DNA from: Gammaproteobacteria bacterium
GTDB taxonomy: Bacteria; Pseudomonadota; Gammaproteobacteria; Nevskiales; Nevskiaceae
Assembly (NCBI GenBank): GCA_026398875.1
Contig: JAPLSB010000016.1
Coordinates: forward strand, 186,001 to 250,000
Reading direction: 5' to 3'
Length of the DNA: 64,000 nucleotides
Part shown: one piece after another, positions 1-15,996 of the stretch
Layout: the number at the start of each line of letters is the position of its first letter
Numbering within the stretch: the stretch's first letter is position 1
The notes under the pieces: generated by a model
The model's input: the letters and a program-made list of their open reading frames with translations, nothing else
The model's database searches: none
What the model was told of the DNA's origin: nothing
Position numbers and translations under genes: made by a program

Positions 1-1928
1 TGGGCCTGCGGACGCTGACCATCATCGAATCGGCGGTGCAGCAGATCAACGCCCGCTACCCGTCGATGAATCTCGACGTGCTGAAGCTGCCACTGGACGA
101 CAAGGAGGCCTACAAGCTGTACGCGGAAGGCCAGACCACTGCGGTGTTCCAGATGGAATCGCAGGGCATGCAGCGCGCCTCGGTGGATCTGAAGCCGGAC
201 TGCTTCGAGGACATCATCGCGCTGATCTCGTTGTACCGGCCGGGGCCGATGGACCTGATCCCGCAGTACTGCCGGCGCAAGCACGGACTGGAGCCGGTCA
301 GTTACCTGCATCCGGACATGGAAGGCGTGCTGAAGCCCACCTACGGCAACTTCGTCTATCAGGAACAGGTGATGCAGATGGCGCAGGTGCTGGCCGGCTA
401 CACGCTCGGCGGTGCCGACCTGCTGCGTCGCGCGATGGGCAAGAAGAAGCCCGAGGAGATGGCCAAAGAGCGCGGCAAGTTCGAGAGCGGCGCCCAGGCG
501 CGCGGCATCGACCAGAACACCGCCGCGTCGGTCTTCGACCTGATGGAGAAGTTCGCCGGCTACGGCTTCAACAAGTCGCACGCCGCCGCCTACGCGCTGG
601 TCTCGTACCAGACCGCCTGGCTGAAGGCGCATTACCCGGCGCAGTTCATGGCGGCGGTGATGTCGGCGGAAATGAGCCACACCGACACCGTCGTGGTGAT
701 GCTCGAAGAGTGTCGCCGGATGAAACTGACGGTGCTGCCGCCGGACGTGAACTCGTCCGAGTACCGCTTCACCGTCAATCTGAAGGGCGAGATCCTCTAC
801 GGACTCGGCGCCGTCAAGGGCGCGGGCGAGGGTGCGATCGAAGGGATCATTTCCGAGCGGCGGGCGAATGGCCGCTACGCCGATCTGTTCGACTTCTGCC
901 GCCGCATCGACACCAAGAAGGCCAATCGCCGGGTGCTCGAAGCGCTGATCGGCGCCGGCGCGATGGACGCCTTCCAGCTCAACCGGCCGAGCCTGATGAA
1001 GACGCTGCCGAAGGCGCTGCAGCTCGCCGAGCAGACCGCCGCCAGCGCTGGTGCCGGTATTTCCGACCTGTTTGGTCTCGGCGGTGCTGGCGAGGGCGCC
1101 AGCACGCCGAGTGTCGCAGCCGAGATCGAACCGGACTGGGAAGCCAACGAGCGGCTGGCGATCGAGAAGAAGGTGCTGGGGCTCTACCTGTCCGGACATC
1201 CGGTGACGGCGTTCAAGCCGATCATCGACCAGGTCTGCAGCGGCACGATCAAGGCGCTGATCGACGAGAACGCGGTACCGTCGGAGTTCGCCGGCAGCGC
1301 GCCGTCATCGGGCGACGACGACGAAGGCGCGCCAGCGCCGCCGCGGCGCCGCGGCGGGCGCAAGCAGGTGATGCTGGCCGGCTGGCTGACTGACATCCGC
1401 ACGATCATGGGCGACCGTCCGGGCAAGATCCTGATTCTCGACGACCGCACGGCCCAGCTGGTCTGCTGGCTGGACTTCCAGGACTGGCAGCGATTCCAGA
1501 CGCTGCTGAAGCCGGACACGCTGATTTTCGCGACCGGTTCGATCAGCGCCTCGCAGCGCGAAGGTCGGGAGCTCGAGTACCGATTGCAGGCGCGCAGCTT
1601 CTACGATCTCGACGCCTTGATGCGCGAACGGAGCGAGCGGGTTACGCTCGTCTGGAAAAAGCCGCCGGTCAGCGTTCCGGTGCTTGCGCAACGCTTGACA
1701 CCATTCCGTAGCCCGAATGGCGCGACTGTTGCGGTGGATTACTGGAACGGCGGCGCGCGCGCGATGCTCGACTGGGGGCCAGCGTGGCGGCTGAAGTACG
1801 ACACGGCAGCCGAGGCGGAAATCAAGCGCCTGCTTGGGCCGGACAGCATCAAGGTCGAGTTTCGACGGTGGGTCGCACCGGTTCCTTCCAATCAGCGGTC
1901 TAGGGCAGAATACGACGATGGCGAATAA
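1..1928 (+). CDS. dnaE: DNA polymerase III alpha subunit, C-terminal part (5' end outside window)
   Basis: Catalytic subunit of the replicative polymerase, cut by the window edge; the reading frame is open from base 3. The visible 640 or so residues begin late in the polymerase domain: the motif GKKKPEEM, then [20 protein letters not shown] typical of the fingers region, followed by the helix-hairpin-helix part and an OB-fold region near the C-terminus ([13 protein letters not shown]...). A low-complexity acidic/Pro/Arg linker (about nt 1300-1365) separates the two. The stop overlaps the accA start by 11 bp, so the two are probably translationally coupled, as in other gammaproteobacteria. A second, error-prone alpha subunit (dnaE2) lies at 36.9 kb; this one is the replicative type because of its dnaE-accA context. 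Confidence 0.97.
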   Translation, partial: GLRTLTIIESAVQQINARYPSMNLDVLKLPLDDKEAYKLYAEGQTTAVFQMESQGMQRASVDLKPDCFEDIIALISLYRPGPMDLIPQYCRRKHGLEPVSYLHPDMEGVLKPTYGNFVYQEQVMQMAQVLAGYTLGGADLLRRAMGKKKPEEMAKERGKFESGAQARGIDQNTAASVFDLMEKFAGYGFNKSHAAAYALVSYQTAWLKAHYPAQFMAAVMSAEMSHTDTVVVMLEECRRMKLTVLPPDVNSSEYRFTVNLKGEILYGLGAVKGAGEGAIEGIISERRANGRYADLFDFCRRIDTKKANRRVLEALIGAGAMDAFQLNRPSLMKTLPKALQLAEQTAASAGAGISDLFGLGGAGEGASTPSVAAEIEPDWEANERLAIEKKVLGLYLSGHPVTAFKPIIDQVCSGTIKALIDENAVPSEFAGSAPSSGDDDEGAPAPPRRRGGRKQVMLAGWLTDIRTIMGDRPGKILILDDRTAQLVCWLDFQDWQRFQTLLKPDTLIFATGSISASQREGRELEYRLQARSFYDLDALMRERSERVTLVWKKPPVSVPVLAQRLTPFRSPNGATVAVDYWNGGARAMLDWGPAWRLKYDTAAEAEIKRLLGPDSIKVEFRRWVAPVPSNQRSRAEYDDGE

Positions 1929-2916
1929 CATGACGTATCTGGATTTCGAGCAGCCGATTGCCGATCTCCAGAAAAAGATCGAAGAGCTGCGGTTCATGAC
2001 GGGCGGCTCGGAGCTGAATCTCACCGACGAGATTTCCCGGCTCGAATCGAAGATCGGCGAGGCCACCAAGTCGATCTTCGCGAACCTCACGCCTTGGCAG
2101 ATCGCGCAGCTGGCCCGGCATCCGCAGCGTCCCTACGCGCTCGATTACGTGCATGGCGTCTTCACCGAATGGGAAGAGCTGCACGGCGACCGTCACTACG
2201 CCGATGACCCGGCAATGGTCTGTGGCGTCGCCCGTCTCGAAGGTCGCGCGGTCGTGGTGATCGGCGAGCAGAAAGGCCGCGACGCCAAGGAACGCGTCTA
2301 TCGCAACTTCGGCATGCCGCGCCCCGAGGGTTACCGGAAGGCCCTGCGGGTGATGAAGCTGGCCGAGAAATTCAATCTGCCGATCGTCACCTTCATCGAC
2401 ACCCCAGGTGCCTACCCGGGCATCGGTGCCGAAGAGCGCAACCAGTCGGAAGCGATTGCTCGCAACCTGTTCGAACTGTCAAAGCTGCGTGCACCGATCG
2501 TCGCCACGGTGACTGGCGAGGGCGGTTCTGGCGGTGCACTGGCGATCGGCGTTGCCGACCACGTGATGATGCTGCAGTACGGCATCTACTCGGTGATCTC
2601 ACCGGAAGGTTGCGCCTCGATCCTGTTCAAGAAGGCCGAGCGCGCCAAGGAAGCCGCCGAGGCGATGCGCGTCACGTCGAAGGACCTGCTCGAATTCAAG
2701 CTGATCGACGAAATCGTGCCGGAGCCGCATGGCGGTGCGCACCGCGATCCGGCGCTGATGATGGCGACCCTGAAGGAGCGCATCGTCAACCACGTCGAGC
2801 GCCTGTGCCGCGTGCCGATGACCAAGCTGCTGTCGGATCGCTACGGCCGCCTGATGACTTACGGCACCTACGACGAGCCCAGCGAAGTCCCGGCCTCGAA
2901 CTCCGCTGCCGCCTGA
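1918..2916 (+). CDS. accA: Acetyl-CoA carboxylase carboxyltransferase subunit alpha
   Basis: Carboxyltransferase alpha subunit of acetyl-CoA carboxylase; with AccD it moves the carboxyl group from biotin to acetyl-CoA to make malonyl-CoA for fatty-acid synthesis in the cytoplasm. 332 aa from the ATG at 1918, close to the 319 aa of E. coli. Family signatures are plain: [10 protein letters not shown] at the N-terminus, [38 protein letters not shown] and [12 protein letters not shown]. The ATG at 1918 has an AGGGCAG-type ribosome site 10 bp upstream; an in-frame ATG at 1930 is an alternative. The start lies inside the end of dnaE. A strong terminator follows at 2938. Confidence 0.97.
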   Translation: MANNMTYLDFEQPIADLQKKIEELRFMTGGSELNLTDEISRLESKIGEATKSIFANLTPWQIAQLARHPQRPYALDYVHGVFTEWEELHGDRHYADDPAMVCGVARLEGRAVVVIGEQKGRDAKERVYRNFGMPRPEGYRKALRVMKLAEKFNLPIVTFIDTPGAYPGIGAEERNQSEAIARNLFELSKLRAPIVATVTGEGGSGGALAIGVADHVMMLQYGIYSVISPEGCASILFKKAERAKEAAEAMRVTSKDLLEFKLIDEIVPEPHGGAHRDPALMMATLKERIVNHVERLCRVPMTKLLSDRYGRLMTYGTYDEPSEVPASNSAAA

Positions 2917-2937
2917 TCGCGGGCGGCGGACGATCGA

Positions 2938-2962
2938 AAAGCCCGCTCCGGCGGGCTTTCTC
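2938..2962 (+). terminator. Intrinsic terminator after accA
   Basis: Perfect 9-bp stem (AAAGCCCGC / GCGGGCTTT) around a TCCG tetraloop, followed by CTC and then TTTCC. It lies between the accA stop (2916) and the tilS start (2997). Confidence 0.8.
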
Positions 2963-2996
2963 GTTTCCGGCGTCCGCCGCTGCCCACATTGCCGCC

Positions 2997-4343
2997 ATGC
3001 CACCCAGACCATCGCCATCGCTGATTCCCGCGCTGCCGGAACTGCCGTCCGGTGCGCGCGTGCTGGTGGCCTGCAGCGGCGGGCTCGATTCGACTGTGCT
3101 GCTGCATGCGCTGGCCACCGTGGGTGCTCCGGGTCTGACCGCGATTCACGTCCATCACGGCCTGCAGGCGGCTGCTGACGACTGGGCGCAGCAGACCGCG
3201 GCGTTCTGCGCAGCGCTGGCGGTGCCAATGATCCTGTGCCACGCCCGCATCGCCGCGGACGACGCGGCCGGACCGGAGGGGGCTGCCCGCGAGGCGCGCT
3301 ATGCGCTGCTGCGCAGCCAGATGCAGCCGGGCGACCTGCTGGTCACCGCTCATCATCGCGATGATCAGGCGGAAACGGTGCTGCTCCGATTGATTCGCGG
3401 CGTCGGCGTGCATGGGCTGGCGGCGATGCGGCCGCTGGCCGATTTCGCGCCGGGCCAGTTGTGGCGGCCGCTGCTCGACCAGCCGCGTGCGGCACTGCAG
3501 GCCTACGCGAAGCAACACGCGCTGCGCTGGATCGACGATCCGCATAACGACGATCCGCGCTATGCCCGCAGCTGGCTGCGCCAGCAATTCCTGCCGGGTC
3601 TGCACGCCCGCTTTCCGCAAACCGGTGAAAGCCTTGCCCGGACCGCGCGTCTGGCGGGCGAGGCGGCCGGACTGCTCGACGAATTGGCGGCAGCGGACCA
3701 CGACGCTGCCGCGGACAGGACAGCCTTGTCGGTCGGCGCGCTGCAGGCGCTGTCACCCGCACGCCGCCACAACCTGATCCGCTGGTGGCTGACGCGGCAG
3801 CAGTTCCGGGCGCCGTTTGCGGTGACGCTTGACCGCATCGACCGTGAACTGCTGATGGTGGCGGCCGACGCCGAGCCGCTGATCCACTGGCCCGGCTGTG
3901 AGCTGCGACGCCACGGTGACCGCGTGTTCGCGATGGCGCCATTGGCCCCCGAGCCGCCGTTCGGCGAATGGGGCGTCTGGCGTGGAATCGAGGCGCCGGC
4001 GCTGCCGGTCGGCTGCGGTGAACTGCTCAGCGCCACGGCGCCGCCGCAGCCGATCCGGATCCGCAGCCTGCATCCCGGTGAGTCGATCCGTCTGGCCGGA
4101 CAGGCGCACCGCAAGACCTGCCGCAATCTGTTCCAGCAACGCGGGATCCCGCGCTGGGTCCGGCGCCGGCTGCCGGTGCTCGAAGCGGGCGACGGCGCCA
4201 CCTGCATCGTCGGCATCGGCGCGACCGACGGCTGGCAGGATTTTTTGGCGACAACGGGCTGGAAGGCGCGCTGGCGCCATGCGCTTGCCGGCTTGCCCAG
4301 TCCGCTCGCTGCAGATACCGCTCCGCTCGCGCCCGATTGCCCG

Positions 4344-4346
<3 letters not shown>
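2997..4346 (+). CDS. tilS: tRNA(Ile)-lysidine synthase
   Basis: Ligates lysine to C34 of the CAU-anticodon isoleucine tRNA so that it reads AUA; ATP-dependent, cytoplasmic, essential in most bacteria. 449 aa (E. coli 432). The PP-loop SGGLDS is at residues 27-32, followed by the HHGLQ and AHHRDDQAET motifs of the N-type ATP pyrophosphatase. The C-terminal third carries the TilS tRNA-recognition domains, including HRKTCRNLFQQRGIPRW near nt 4108-4160. The frame is open far upstream into accA, but the ATG at 2997 is the first start after the accA terminator and gives the family's N-terminus. Its TAA stop forms part of a TAAAAT hexamer that may be the pyrG -10 box. Confidence 0.95.
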
Positions 4347-6928
<2,582 letters not shown>

Positions 6929-6973
6929 ACAGCCTGGCTTAAGTCGAGCGCTGTTTTCGCAGCCGTCATCAAG

Positions 6974-7000
6974 AAGCGCCGGCCACCCCGGCGCTTTTTT
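6974..7000. terminator. Terminator between kdsA and the convergent peptidase gene
   Basis: Perfect 9-bp stem AAGCGCCGG / CCGGCGCTT with loop CCACC and a run of six T on the + strand. It ends kdsA. The peptidase gene converges on it (its stop is at 7012), and the A-rich left side may also let it work in the other direction. Confidence 0.85.
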
Positions 7001-7011
7001 GTTGCGCTGCT

Positions 7012-11108
<4,097 letters not shown>

Positions 11109-11121
11109 GTCGGGCCATGCC

Positions 11122-11424
11122 ATGAATCGTCGCGTCGCCGTCGCCATCCTGGGCGTGATGCTCACCGGTCTGCAGTACCGGTTCTGGATTGGCGACGGTG
11201 GCGTGTACGAGACCGGTCGACAGCGCGTTGCCGTCGAGGCTCGCATTGCCGACAACGCCAAGCTGCAGCTGCGCAATGCAGCGTTGCAGGCCGAAGTCGA
11301 AGACCTGCGAGCCGGTGGCGCGGCGATCGAAACCCATGCCCGCAAGTCGCTCGGCATGGTCAAGCGTGACGAAACCTTCTTCCTCGTCGTCAAAGCGACG
11401 GCTGACGATGTCGCCAAGCCCTGA
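11122..11424 (+). CDS. ftsB: Cell division protein FtsB
   Basis: Small bitopic divisome protein that forms the FtsQLB complex and helps activate septal peptidoglycan synthesis. 100 aa (E. coli 103). It has an N-terminal transmembrane segment (VAVAILGVMLTGLQYRFW), the hallmark GDGG turn, a coiled coil with AKLQLRNAALQAEVEDL, and the C-terminal E-x-x-AR-x-x-LGM-x-x-x-DETFF motif. ATG at 11122 chosen over a nearby out-of-frame ATG at 11117. It follows eno and precedes ispD, the standard order. Confidence 0.93.
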   Translation: MNRRVAVAILGVMLTGLQYRFWIGDGGVYETGRQRVAVEARIADNAKLQLRNAALQAEVEDLRAGGAAIETHARKSLGMVKRDETFFLVVKATADDVAKP

Positions 11425-11445
11425 TCGGCGCTCGCCGGTCATGCA

Positions 11446-12183
11446 ATGACTGCCGGCACTCGCCGCAATGGTGGTCCGGCGCCGCGTTACTGGGCCGTGC
11501 TGCCATCGGCGGGCGGCGGCGCCCGGATGGGGCTCGGCAAGCCGAAGCAGTACCTCGGATTGCGCGGTCAAGCCTTGCTCGAATGGAGCCTGGCGCCGTT
11601 CCTTGATGCCGGCTGGATCGATGGCGTGGCGCTGGTGCTGGCGCGCGGCGACAGCGAGTTCGCCAAGCTGCCGATCGCGCGCCATCCGAAGATCGTCACC
11701 GTGATCGGCGGCGCGTCGCGCGTCGATTCGGTACTGGCGGGTCTTGCGGCAATCGCCGTGCTCAGCCAGCGGCTGCAGGCCCCGGTCTACACACTGATCC
11801 ACGATGCGGCGCGACCCTGTCTGACCGTCGAGGATATCGAGCGCTTGCGCGACGAAGCCAGCGACGACAACGGCGGCCTGTTGGCGCTGCCGGTGACCGA
11901 TACCGTGAAACGTGCCGCCCGTGAACGCAGCGTGGCGACGATCGATCGCACCGAACTCTGGCGCGGCCAGAGCCCACAATTGTTCCGCCTTGATCTGCTG
12001 CGCAATGCGCTCGAACGGAGCCGCGGCCGAGTACCGGCCTTCGATGACGAAGCGGCCGCGATGGAAGCCGCCGGCTACAAGCCGCTGCTGCTCCGAGGTC
12101 GTGAATCGAACCTCCGGGTCGTCTACCCCGAAGACCTGCCGCTGGCCGAGTTCTGGCTGTCGCGGCAGCAGTACGCCCGCTGA
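11446..12183 (+). CDS. ispD: 2-C-methyl-D-erythritol 4-phosphate cytidylyltransferase
   Basis: Makes CDP-ME from MEP and CTP in the non-mevalonate isoprenoid pathway. 245 aa. The nucleotide-binding loop PSAGGGARMG (residues 20-29) with GKPKQY, the HDAARP motif, VTDTVKR, RTELWRGQSPQ and DDEAAAMEAAG are characteristic. ATG at 11446, 21 bp after ftsB, so it belongs to the eno-ftsB-ispD run. The gene that usually follows, ispF, is not found here; a 291-bp gap and an outer-membrane-like gene come next. Confidence 0.96.
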   Translation: MTAGTRRNGGPAPRYWAVLPSAGGGARMGLGKPKQYLGLRGQALLEWSLAPFLDAGWIDGVALVLARGDSEFAKLPIARHPKIVTVIGGASRVDSVLAGLAAIAVLSQRLQAPVYTLIHDAARPCLTVEDIERLRDEASDDNGGLLALPVTDTVKRAARERSVATIDRTELWRGQSPQLFRLDLLRNALERSRGRVPAFDDEAAAMEAAGYKPLLLRGRESNLRVVYPEDLPLAEFWLSRQQYAR

Positions 12184-12474
12184 CACTGGGCGACACCCGT
12201 TGTCGTGAACTGACGCAATCGCCCGGTGCTGTGAAGTCGACCGGCCGAATGGGGCCGACACGCGCTGCATGACGATCAATGCGCCGGACGCGTGACGGAA
12301 TATGGCTTGCACCGGCTGTGGGCAATGGCGCGTCAGCGCCGGAAATCCGTTGGTAATCCGATGGAATTCCGAGAGGATCGCGCCGTTGTCGAAAGGCAGG
12401 ATCACGGCGGCGTCCGAATCACGGACCCGGCAGTACCTGCCTGCTGACCACCCATCGCATTGCCCGAGGCTCAC
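12184..12474. other. Intergenic region after ispD, no gene seen
   Basis: 291 bp with no credible coding sequence on either strand and no RNA gene recognised. Codon use of the small open frames does not look like that of the neighbours. It must contain the promoter of the next gene, but I see no clear hexamers or terminator. Confidence 0.5.
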
Positions 12475-13182
12475 ATGATCAACAAGCGCATTCCCGTCGT
12501 CGCCGTCGCCGCCCTGTTCGTCCTGCCGTCGTTCGGCGCACGGGCTTTGCCGGACCTCGCGGTCGGTGTCACCGCCGGTACGGCCGGTATTGGCGGCCAA
12601 CTGACGGCGAAACTGCTGCCATTCGTCAATGTCCGCGGCTCGATCCAGAGCTTCAGCTACAACCGCTCGATCAACGAGGATGGCGTCGACTACGACGGCA
12701 AGCTGAAGCTGTTCACTTACGGCGGCTTCATCGACGTCTATCCGTTCATCAAGGGACCGCGCCTGTCCGCCGGTCTGATCGGCAACGCCAACAAGGTGCG
12801 CCTGAAGGCCACCTGTCCGGATACTTGCGAAGTCGGGGACCTGACGGTCAGCGGTGACGGCGCCCAGATCAACGGCCGACTCGGATTCCGCAATGTCGCC
12901 CCGTATCTGGGCCTGGGTTTCACCAACCCGATGCAGGGGCTGCCGTTTTACGTCGGCTTCGATGCCGGCGTGATGTTTCACGGCAAGCCGAAGCCGCGGC
13001 TCGCAGCATCCGGCACCGGCACGGTCAGCGATAGCGAGGGCAACACCCGCGAGAATGTCGATCTCGCAAGCGATCCGGAGATTCAGGCGGCGATTGCCGA
13101 CGAGCAGGTCAACCTTGCTGCCGATGTCGATCAGTACACGTTCTATCCGATCGTCCAGCTGAGTCTCGGCTGGCGCTTCTGA
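12475..13182 (+). CDS. Predicted outer-membrane beta-barrel protein, function unknown
   Basis: 235 aa from ATG 12475 (a TTG five codons earlier is less likely). The N-terminus MINKRIPVVAVAALFVLPSF followed by GARA is a Sec signal peptide. The mature part is rich in alternating polar/aromatic strands, has a pair of Cys in ATCPDTC, and ends LSLGWRF; a terminal Phe after a beta-strand is the usual BAM-recognition signature of outer-membrane barrels. A conserved-looking stretch VAPYLGLGFTNP lies mid-protein. I do not recognise the family and give no function. It stands alone between ispD and miaA, with its own upstream gap. Confidence 0.75.
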   Translation: MINKRIPVVAVAALFVLPSFGARALPDLAVGVTAGTAGIGGQLTAKLLPFVNVRGSIQSFSYNRSINEDGVDYDGKLKLFTYGGFIDVYPFIKGPRLSAGLIGNANKVRLKATCPDTCEVGDLTVSGDGAQINGRLGFRNVAPYLGLGFTNPMQGLPFYVGFDAGVMFHGKPKPRLAASGTGTVSDSEGNTRENVDLASDPEIQAAIADEQVNLAADVDQYTFYPIVQLSLGWRF

Positions 13183-13206
13183 TCACCCGTTGCCGGTCAT
13201 GGAACC

Positions 13207-13228
13207 GGCGGAGCCGCTAGACTCCGCC
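13207..13228 (+). promoter_or_regulatory. Inverted repeat with -10-like TAGACT before miaA
   Basis: GGCGGAG-N8-CTCCGCC, a 7-bp inverted repeat whose loop and right arm contain TAGACT (13218-13223), 10 bp upstream of the miaA ATG. TAGACT also precedes hfq (14245) and efp (43601). It could be a promoter giving a very short leader, or a hairpin ending the preceding gene without a T-run. Confidence 0.35.
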
Positions 13229-13233
13229 GCGCC

Positions 13234-14202
13234 ATGAACCTGCCTGCCGACCGTCTGCCGCCTGTCGTCGCCATTTCCGGCCCCACTGCGGCCGGCAAGA
13301 GCGGCCTGGCGCTGGCGCTGTGCGCGCGACTCGATGGGGCAGCCGAGATCGTCAGCGTCGACTCGGCGCAGATCTACCGCGGCATGGATATCGGAAGTGC
13401 CAAGCCGGATGCCGACACCCAAGCCCGCGTCGCGCATCACCTGATCGATATTCTCGACCCGGCCGAACCTTACTCGGCTGCCCGTTTCGCCGATGACGCT
13501 GCGGCCGCAATTGCGGCGATTCGCGGTCGCGGCAGAGTGCCGGTGCTGGTCGGCGGCACGCTGCTGTATTTCCGAGCGCTGCTCGATGGCCTGAGCGAAT
13601 TGCCATCGGCCAACCCGGCAGTTCGCCGTGAACTGGAAGCCGAGCGTGAGCGGATCGGCGCCGAAGGCCAGCATGCCCGGCTGTCCGAGGTCGATCCCGT
13701 GACCGCAGCACGCCTGCATCCCAACGACGCCCAGCGTGTGCAGCGGGCACTGGAGATATTCGAACTTAGTGGTCGTCCCGCGTCGCAATGGCACGCCGAG
13801 CCGAAGCCGGCTGTTCGTGTGCCGGGCCGGCTGCTGCGCCTTGCCGTTTTGCCGCCGGCCAGACTTGCGTTCGATCAACGCATTGCGGCACGGTTCTCGC
13901 AAATGGTCGAAGCTGGGCTGGTCGAGGAAGTTGCGGCGTTGCGGGCGCGCGGCGATCTCCATCTGGATCTGCCGTCGATGCGGGCCGTCGGCTACCGGCA
14001 GATCTGGCAACACCTCGATGGTCACTACAGTCGAGCCGAAGCGATCCGCCGCGGGATCGTTGCCACGCGGCAGTACGCCAAGCGCCAGATGACCTGGCTG
14101 CGAGGCGAAGGCAGCCGCTGGCAGTGGCTCGATGCAATGGAACCGTCGGCGCTCGACAAGGTCTTGATTGATGTCGCGGCAGGCTCGGCAAGCGCTGACT
14201 AG
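13234..14202 (+). CDS. miaA: tRNA dimethylallyltransferase
   Basis: Adds a dimethylallyl group to A37 of tRNAs that read UNN codons, the first step to ms2i6A. 322 aa. P-loop GPTAAGKSG near residue 16, then VDSAQIYRGMDIGSAKP, VGGTLLYFRALLDGL, MRAVGYRQIW and ATRQYAKRQMTWLR, all standard MiaA blocks. It heads the miaA-hfq-hflX-hflK-hflC block. mutL, which often precedes it, is not here. A short gap with a possible hfq promoter follows. Confidence 0.97.
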   Translation: MNLPADRLPPVVAISGPTAAGKSGLALALCARLDGAAEIVSVDSAQIYRGMDIGSAKPDADTQARVAHHLIDILDPAEPYSAARFADDAAAAIAAIRGRGRVPVLVGGTLLYFRALLDGLSELPSANPAVRRELEAERERIGAEGQHARLSEVDPVTAARLHPNDAQRVQRALEIFELSGRPASQWHAEPKPAVRVPGRLLRLAVLPPARLAFDQRIAARFSQMVEAGLVEEVAALRARGDLHLDLPSMRAVGYRQIWQHLDGHYSRAEAIRRGIVATRQYAKRQMTWLRGEGSRWQWLDAMEPSALDKVLIDVAAGSASAD

Positions 14203-14307
14203 CGGCGTCCAATCATTGCTGCCGGGTGGTCACTGAATCGGTGCTAGACTTTTTCGCCGCGGGTGCGTGGTTCACGCCCTCAAAAAACTCAAATAAAGGT
14301 AGTTGAC

Positions 14308-14559
14308 ATGTCAAAAGGACAGACTCTGCAGGAGCCGTTTCTGAATGCCCTGCGCAAGGAGCGCATTCCGGTTTCGATCTACCTGGTCAACGGCATCAAG
14401 CTGCAGGGCCAGATCGAATCCTTCGACCAGTTCGTCGTGTTGCTGAAGAACACGGTCAGCCAGATGGTCTACAAGCACGCGATCTCGACGATTGTTCCGG
14501 CGCGTTCGGTGCGCATTTCGGACGGTGACGGCGACGACGCCCAACCGGCCGGCGTTTGA
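14308..14559 (+). CDS. hfq: RNA chaperone Hfq
   Basis: Hexameric Sm-like protein that pairs small RNAs with mRNAs and controls stability and translation. 83 aa, a short-tailed Hfq (E. coli 102). The Sm1 region ([20 protein letters not shown]) and Sm2 motif ([12 protein letters not shown], the YKHA signature) are intact; the C-terminal tail is brief and acidic ([14 protein letters not shown]). The ATG at 14308 is preceded by AAAGG. A TAGACT hexamer at 14245 may be the promoter -10. The stop overlaps the hflX TTG start by 4 bp. Confidence 0.98.
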   Translation: MSKGQTLQEPFLNALRKERIPVSIYLVNGIKLQGQIESFDQFVVLLKNTVSQMVYKHAISTIVPARSVRISDGDGDDAQPAGV

Positions 14560-15899
14560 CCCACAATCCACCGCCGTACGCGACTGCCGACCAGACGGCG
14601 GCAGGTACGCAACCCGCGCCCCAGAAAGCGGTTCTGGTGCATCTCGAGTTTTCTGGAACCGATTTCGATGCTGACCGCATCGAGTTCGTCGAGCTTGCCC
14701 GCTCGGCGGGTCTTGACGTCGTCGGCGTGATCGGCGGCAAGCGCGAGCGTCCGGATGCCGGCACGTACGCCGGCAGCGGCAAGGTCGACGAGATCGCGAT
14801 GGCCGCCAAGGTCGCCGGTGCCGATCTGGTGATCTTCAATCACGACCTCAGCCCGAGCCAGGAGCGCAATCTCGAAAAACGTTTCGAGTGCCGCGTGATC
14901 AATCGCGCCGGACTGATCCTCGACATCTTTGCGCGCCGCGCGCGGTCCCACGAAGGCAAGCTGCAGGTCGAACTGGCGCGCCTCAATCACATGGCGACAC
15001 GGCTGGTTCGCGGCTGGACCCACCTTGAACGCCAGAAGGGCGGCATCGGTCTGCGCGGCGGCATGGGCGAAACCCAGCTGGAAATCGATCGTCGCCTGCT
15101 GCGTGGCCGCATGGACACGCTCAAGAAGCAGCTCGAAACGGTCAAGAGTCGCCGTGCCCAGAATCGCCAGGGCCGCGCCAAGTCGGATATCCCGACGGTG
15201 TCGCTGGTCGGGTACACCAATGCCGGCAAGTCGACGCTGTTCAATGCGCTGACCGGCGATGCCACCTTCGCGTCGAATCAGCTGTTCGCGACACTCGACA
15301 CGACGATTCGCAAGGTCGAACTGAAGAGCGGCGAAACGGCCGTGCTGGCCGATACCGTCGGCTTCATCCGCGACCTGCCGCACGATCTGATTGCCGCCTT
15401 CCGCGCCACGCTCGAGGAATCCCGCGAAGCCGATCTGCTGCTGCATGTCGTCGATGCCGGTGATCCGGAGCGCGGCGCGCGCATCGAGCAGGTCGAGTCG
15501 GTGCTCAGGGAAATCGGTGCCGACGAAGTTCCGCGCCTGCAGGTCTACAACAAGATCGATCTGCGCGAAGGCGAGACCGCGCATGTCGAGGCTGATGCCG
15601 ACGGCGTGCCGCAGCGCGTGTTCGTCTCCGCGCGAAATGGCGAAGGTCTCGATGCGCTGCGCAACGCCATCGCGATGCGCCTGTACCCGGACCTCGCCGA
15701 CGAAGTGCTGGTGCTGCCGCCGATGGCCGCCAAGCTGCGCGCGCAGCTGTTCGCGCTGCACGCAGTGAAGTCGGAATCGATCGATGAAGACGGCAACAGC
15801 CATCTGGTCGTCAGGCTGCCGGCCGCGCGGCTGGACCGCCTGTGTCGCGAGGCTGGCATTGCGCCGCCGGTGCGTGCCTCGGTCCCGGCAGTGCACTAA
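14556..15899 (+). CDS. hflX: GTPase HflX
   Basis: Ribosome-associated GTPase that splits stalled or heat-damaged 70S particles. 447 aa. It has the N-terminal HflX domain ([26 protein letters not shown]), the RLNHM and [16 protein letters not shown] segments, then the G domain with [12 protein letters not shown] (G1), [10 protein letters not shown] (G3) and NKID (G4). The start is taken as TTG 14556, overlapping the hfq stop; no ATG or GTG fits the alignment better before VHLEF. Coupled expression with hfq is likely. The TAA stop lies in a TAAAAT that may be the hflK -10. Confidence 0.95.
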   Translation: MTHNPPPYATADQTAAGTQPAPQKAVLVHLEFSGTDFDADRIEFVELARSAGLDVVGVIGGKRERPDAGTYAGSGKVDEIAMAAKVAGADLVIFNHDLSPSQERNLEKRFECRVINRAGLILDIFARRARSHEGKLQVELARLNHMATRLVRGWTHLERQKGGIGLRGGMGETQLEIDRRLLRGRMDTLKKQLETVKSRRAQNRQGRAKSDIPTVSLVGYTNAGKSTLFNALTGDATFASNQLFATLDTTIRKVELKSGETAVLADTVGFIRDLPHDLIAAFRATLEESREADLLLHVVDAGDPERGARIEQVESVLREIGADEVPRLQVYNKIDLREGETAHVEADADGVPQRVFVSARNGEGLDALRNAIAMRLYPDLADEVLVLPPMAAKLRAQLFALHAVKSESIDEDGNSHLVVRLPAARLDRLCREAGIAPPVRASVPAVH

Positions 15900-15996
15900 A
15901 ATCAACGACCTGCGGAATACCTCTTTCCCCTTGTGGGCATCGTCACTGCGGCACGTCCGCGAGAGCGATGCACGCCAACACTGGAGTAGTCATCTG

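Noticed and set aside
2610..2996. Upstream extension of the tilS reading frame into accA
   Set aside because: It overlaps accA and the terminator, shows no TilS similarity, and ATG 2997 gives the family's N-terminus.
14303..14308. TTGACA next to the hfq start, as a -35 box
   Set aside because: It overlaps the start codon; a promoter there would begin inside hfq.
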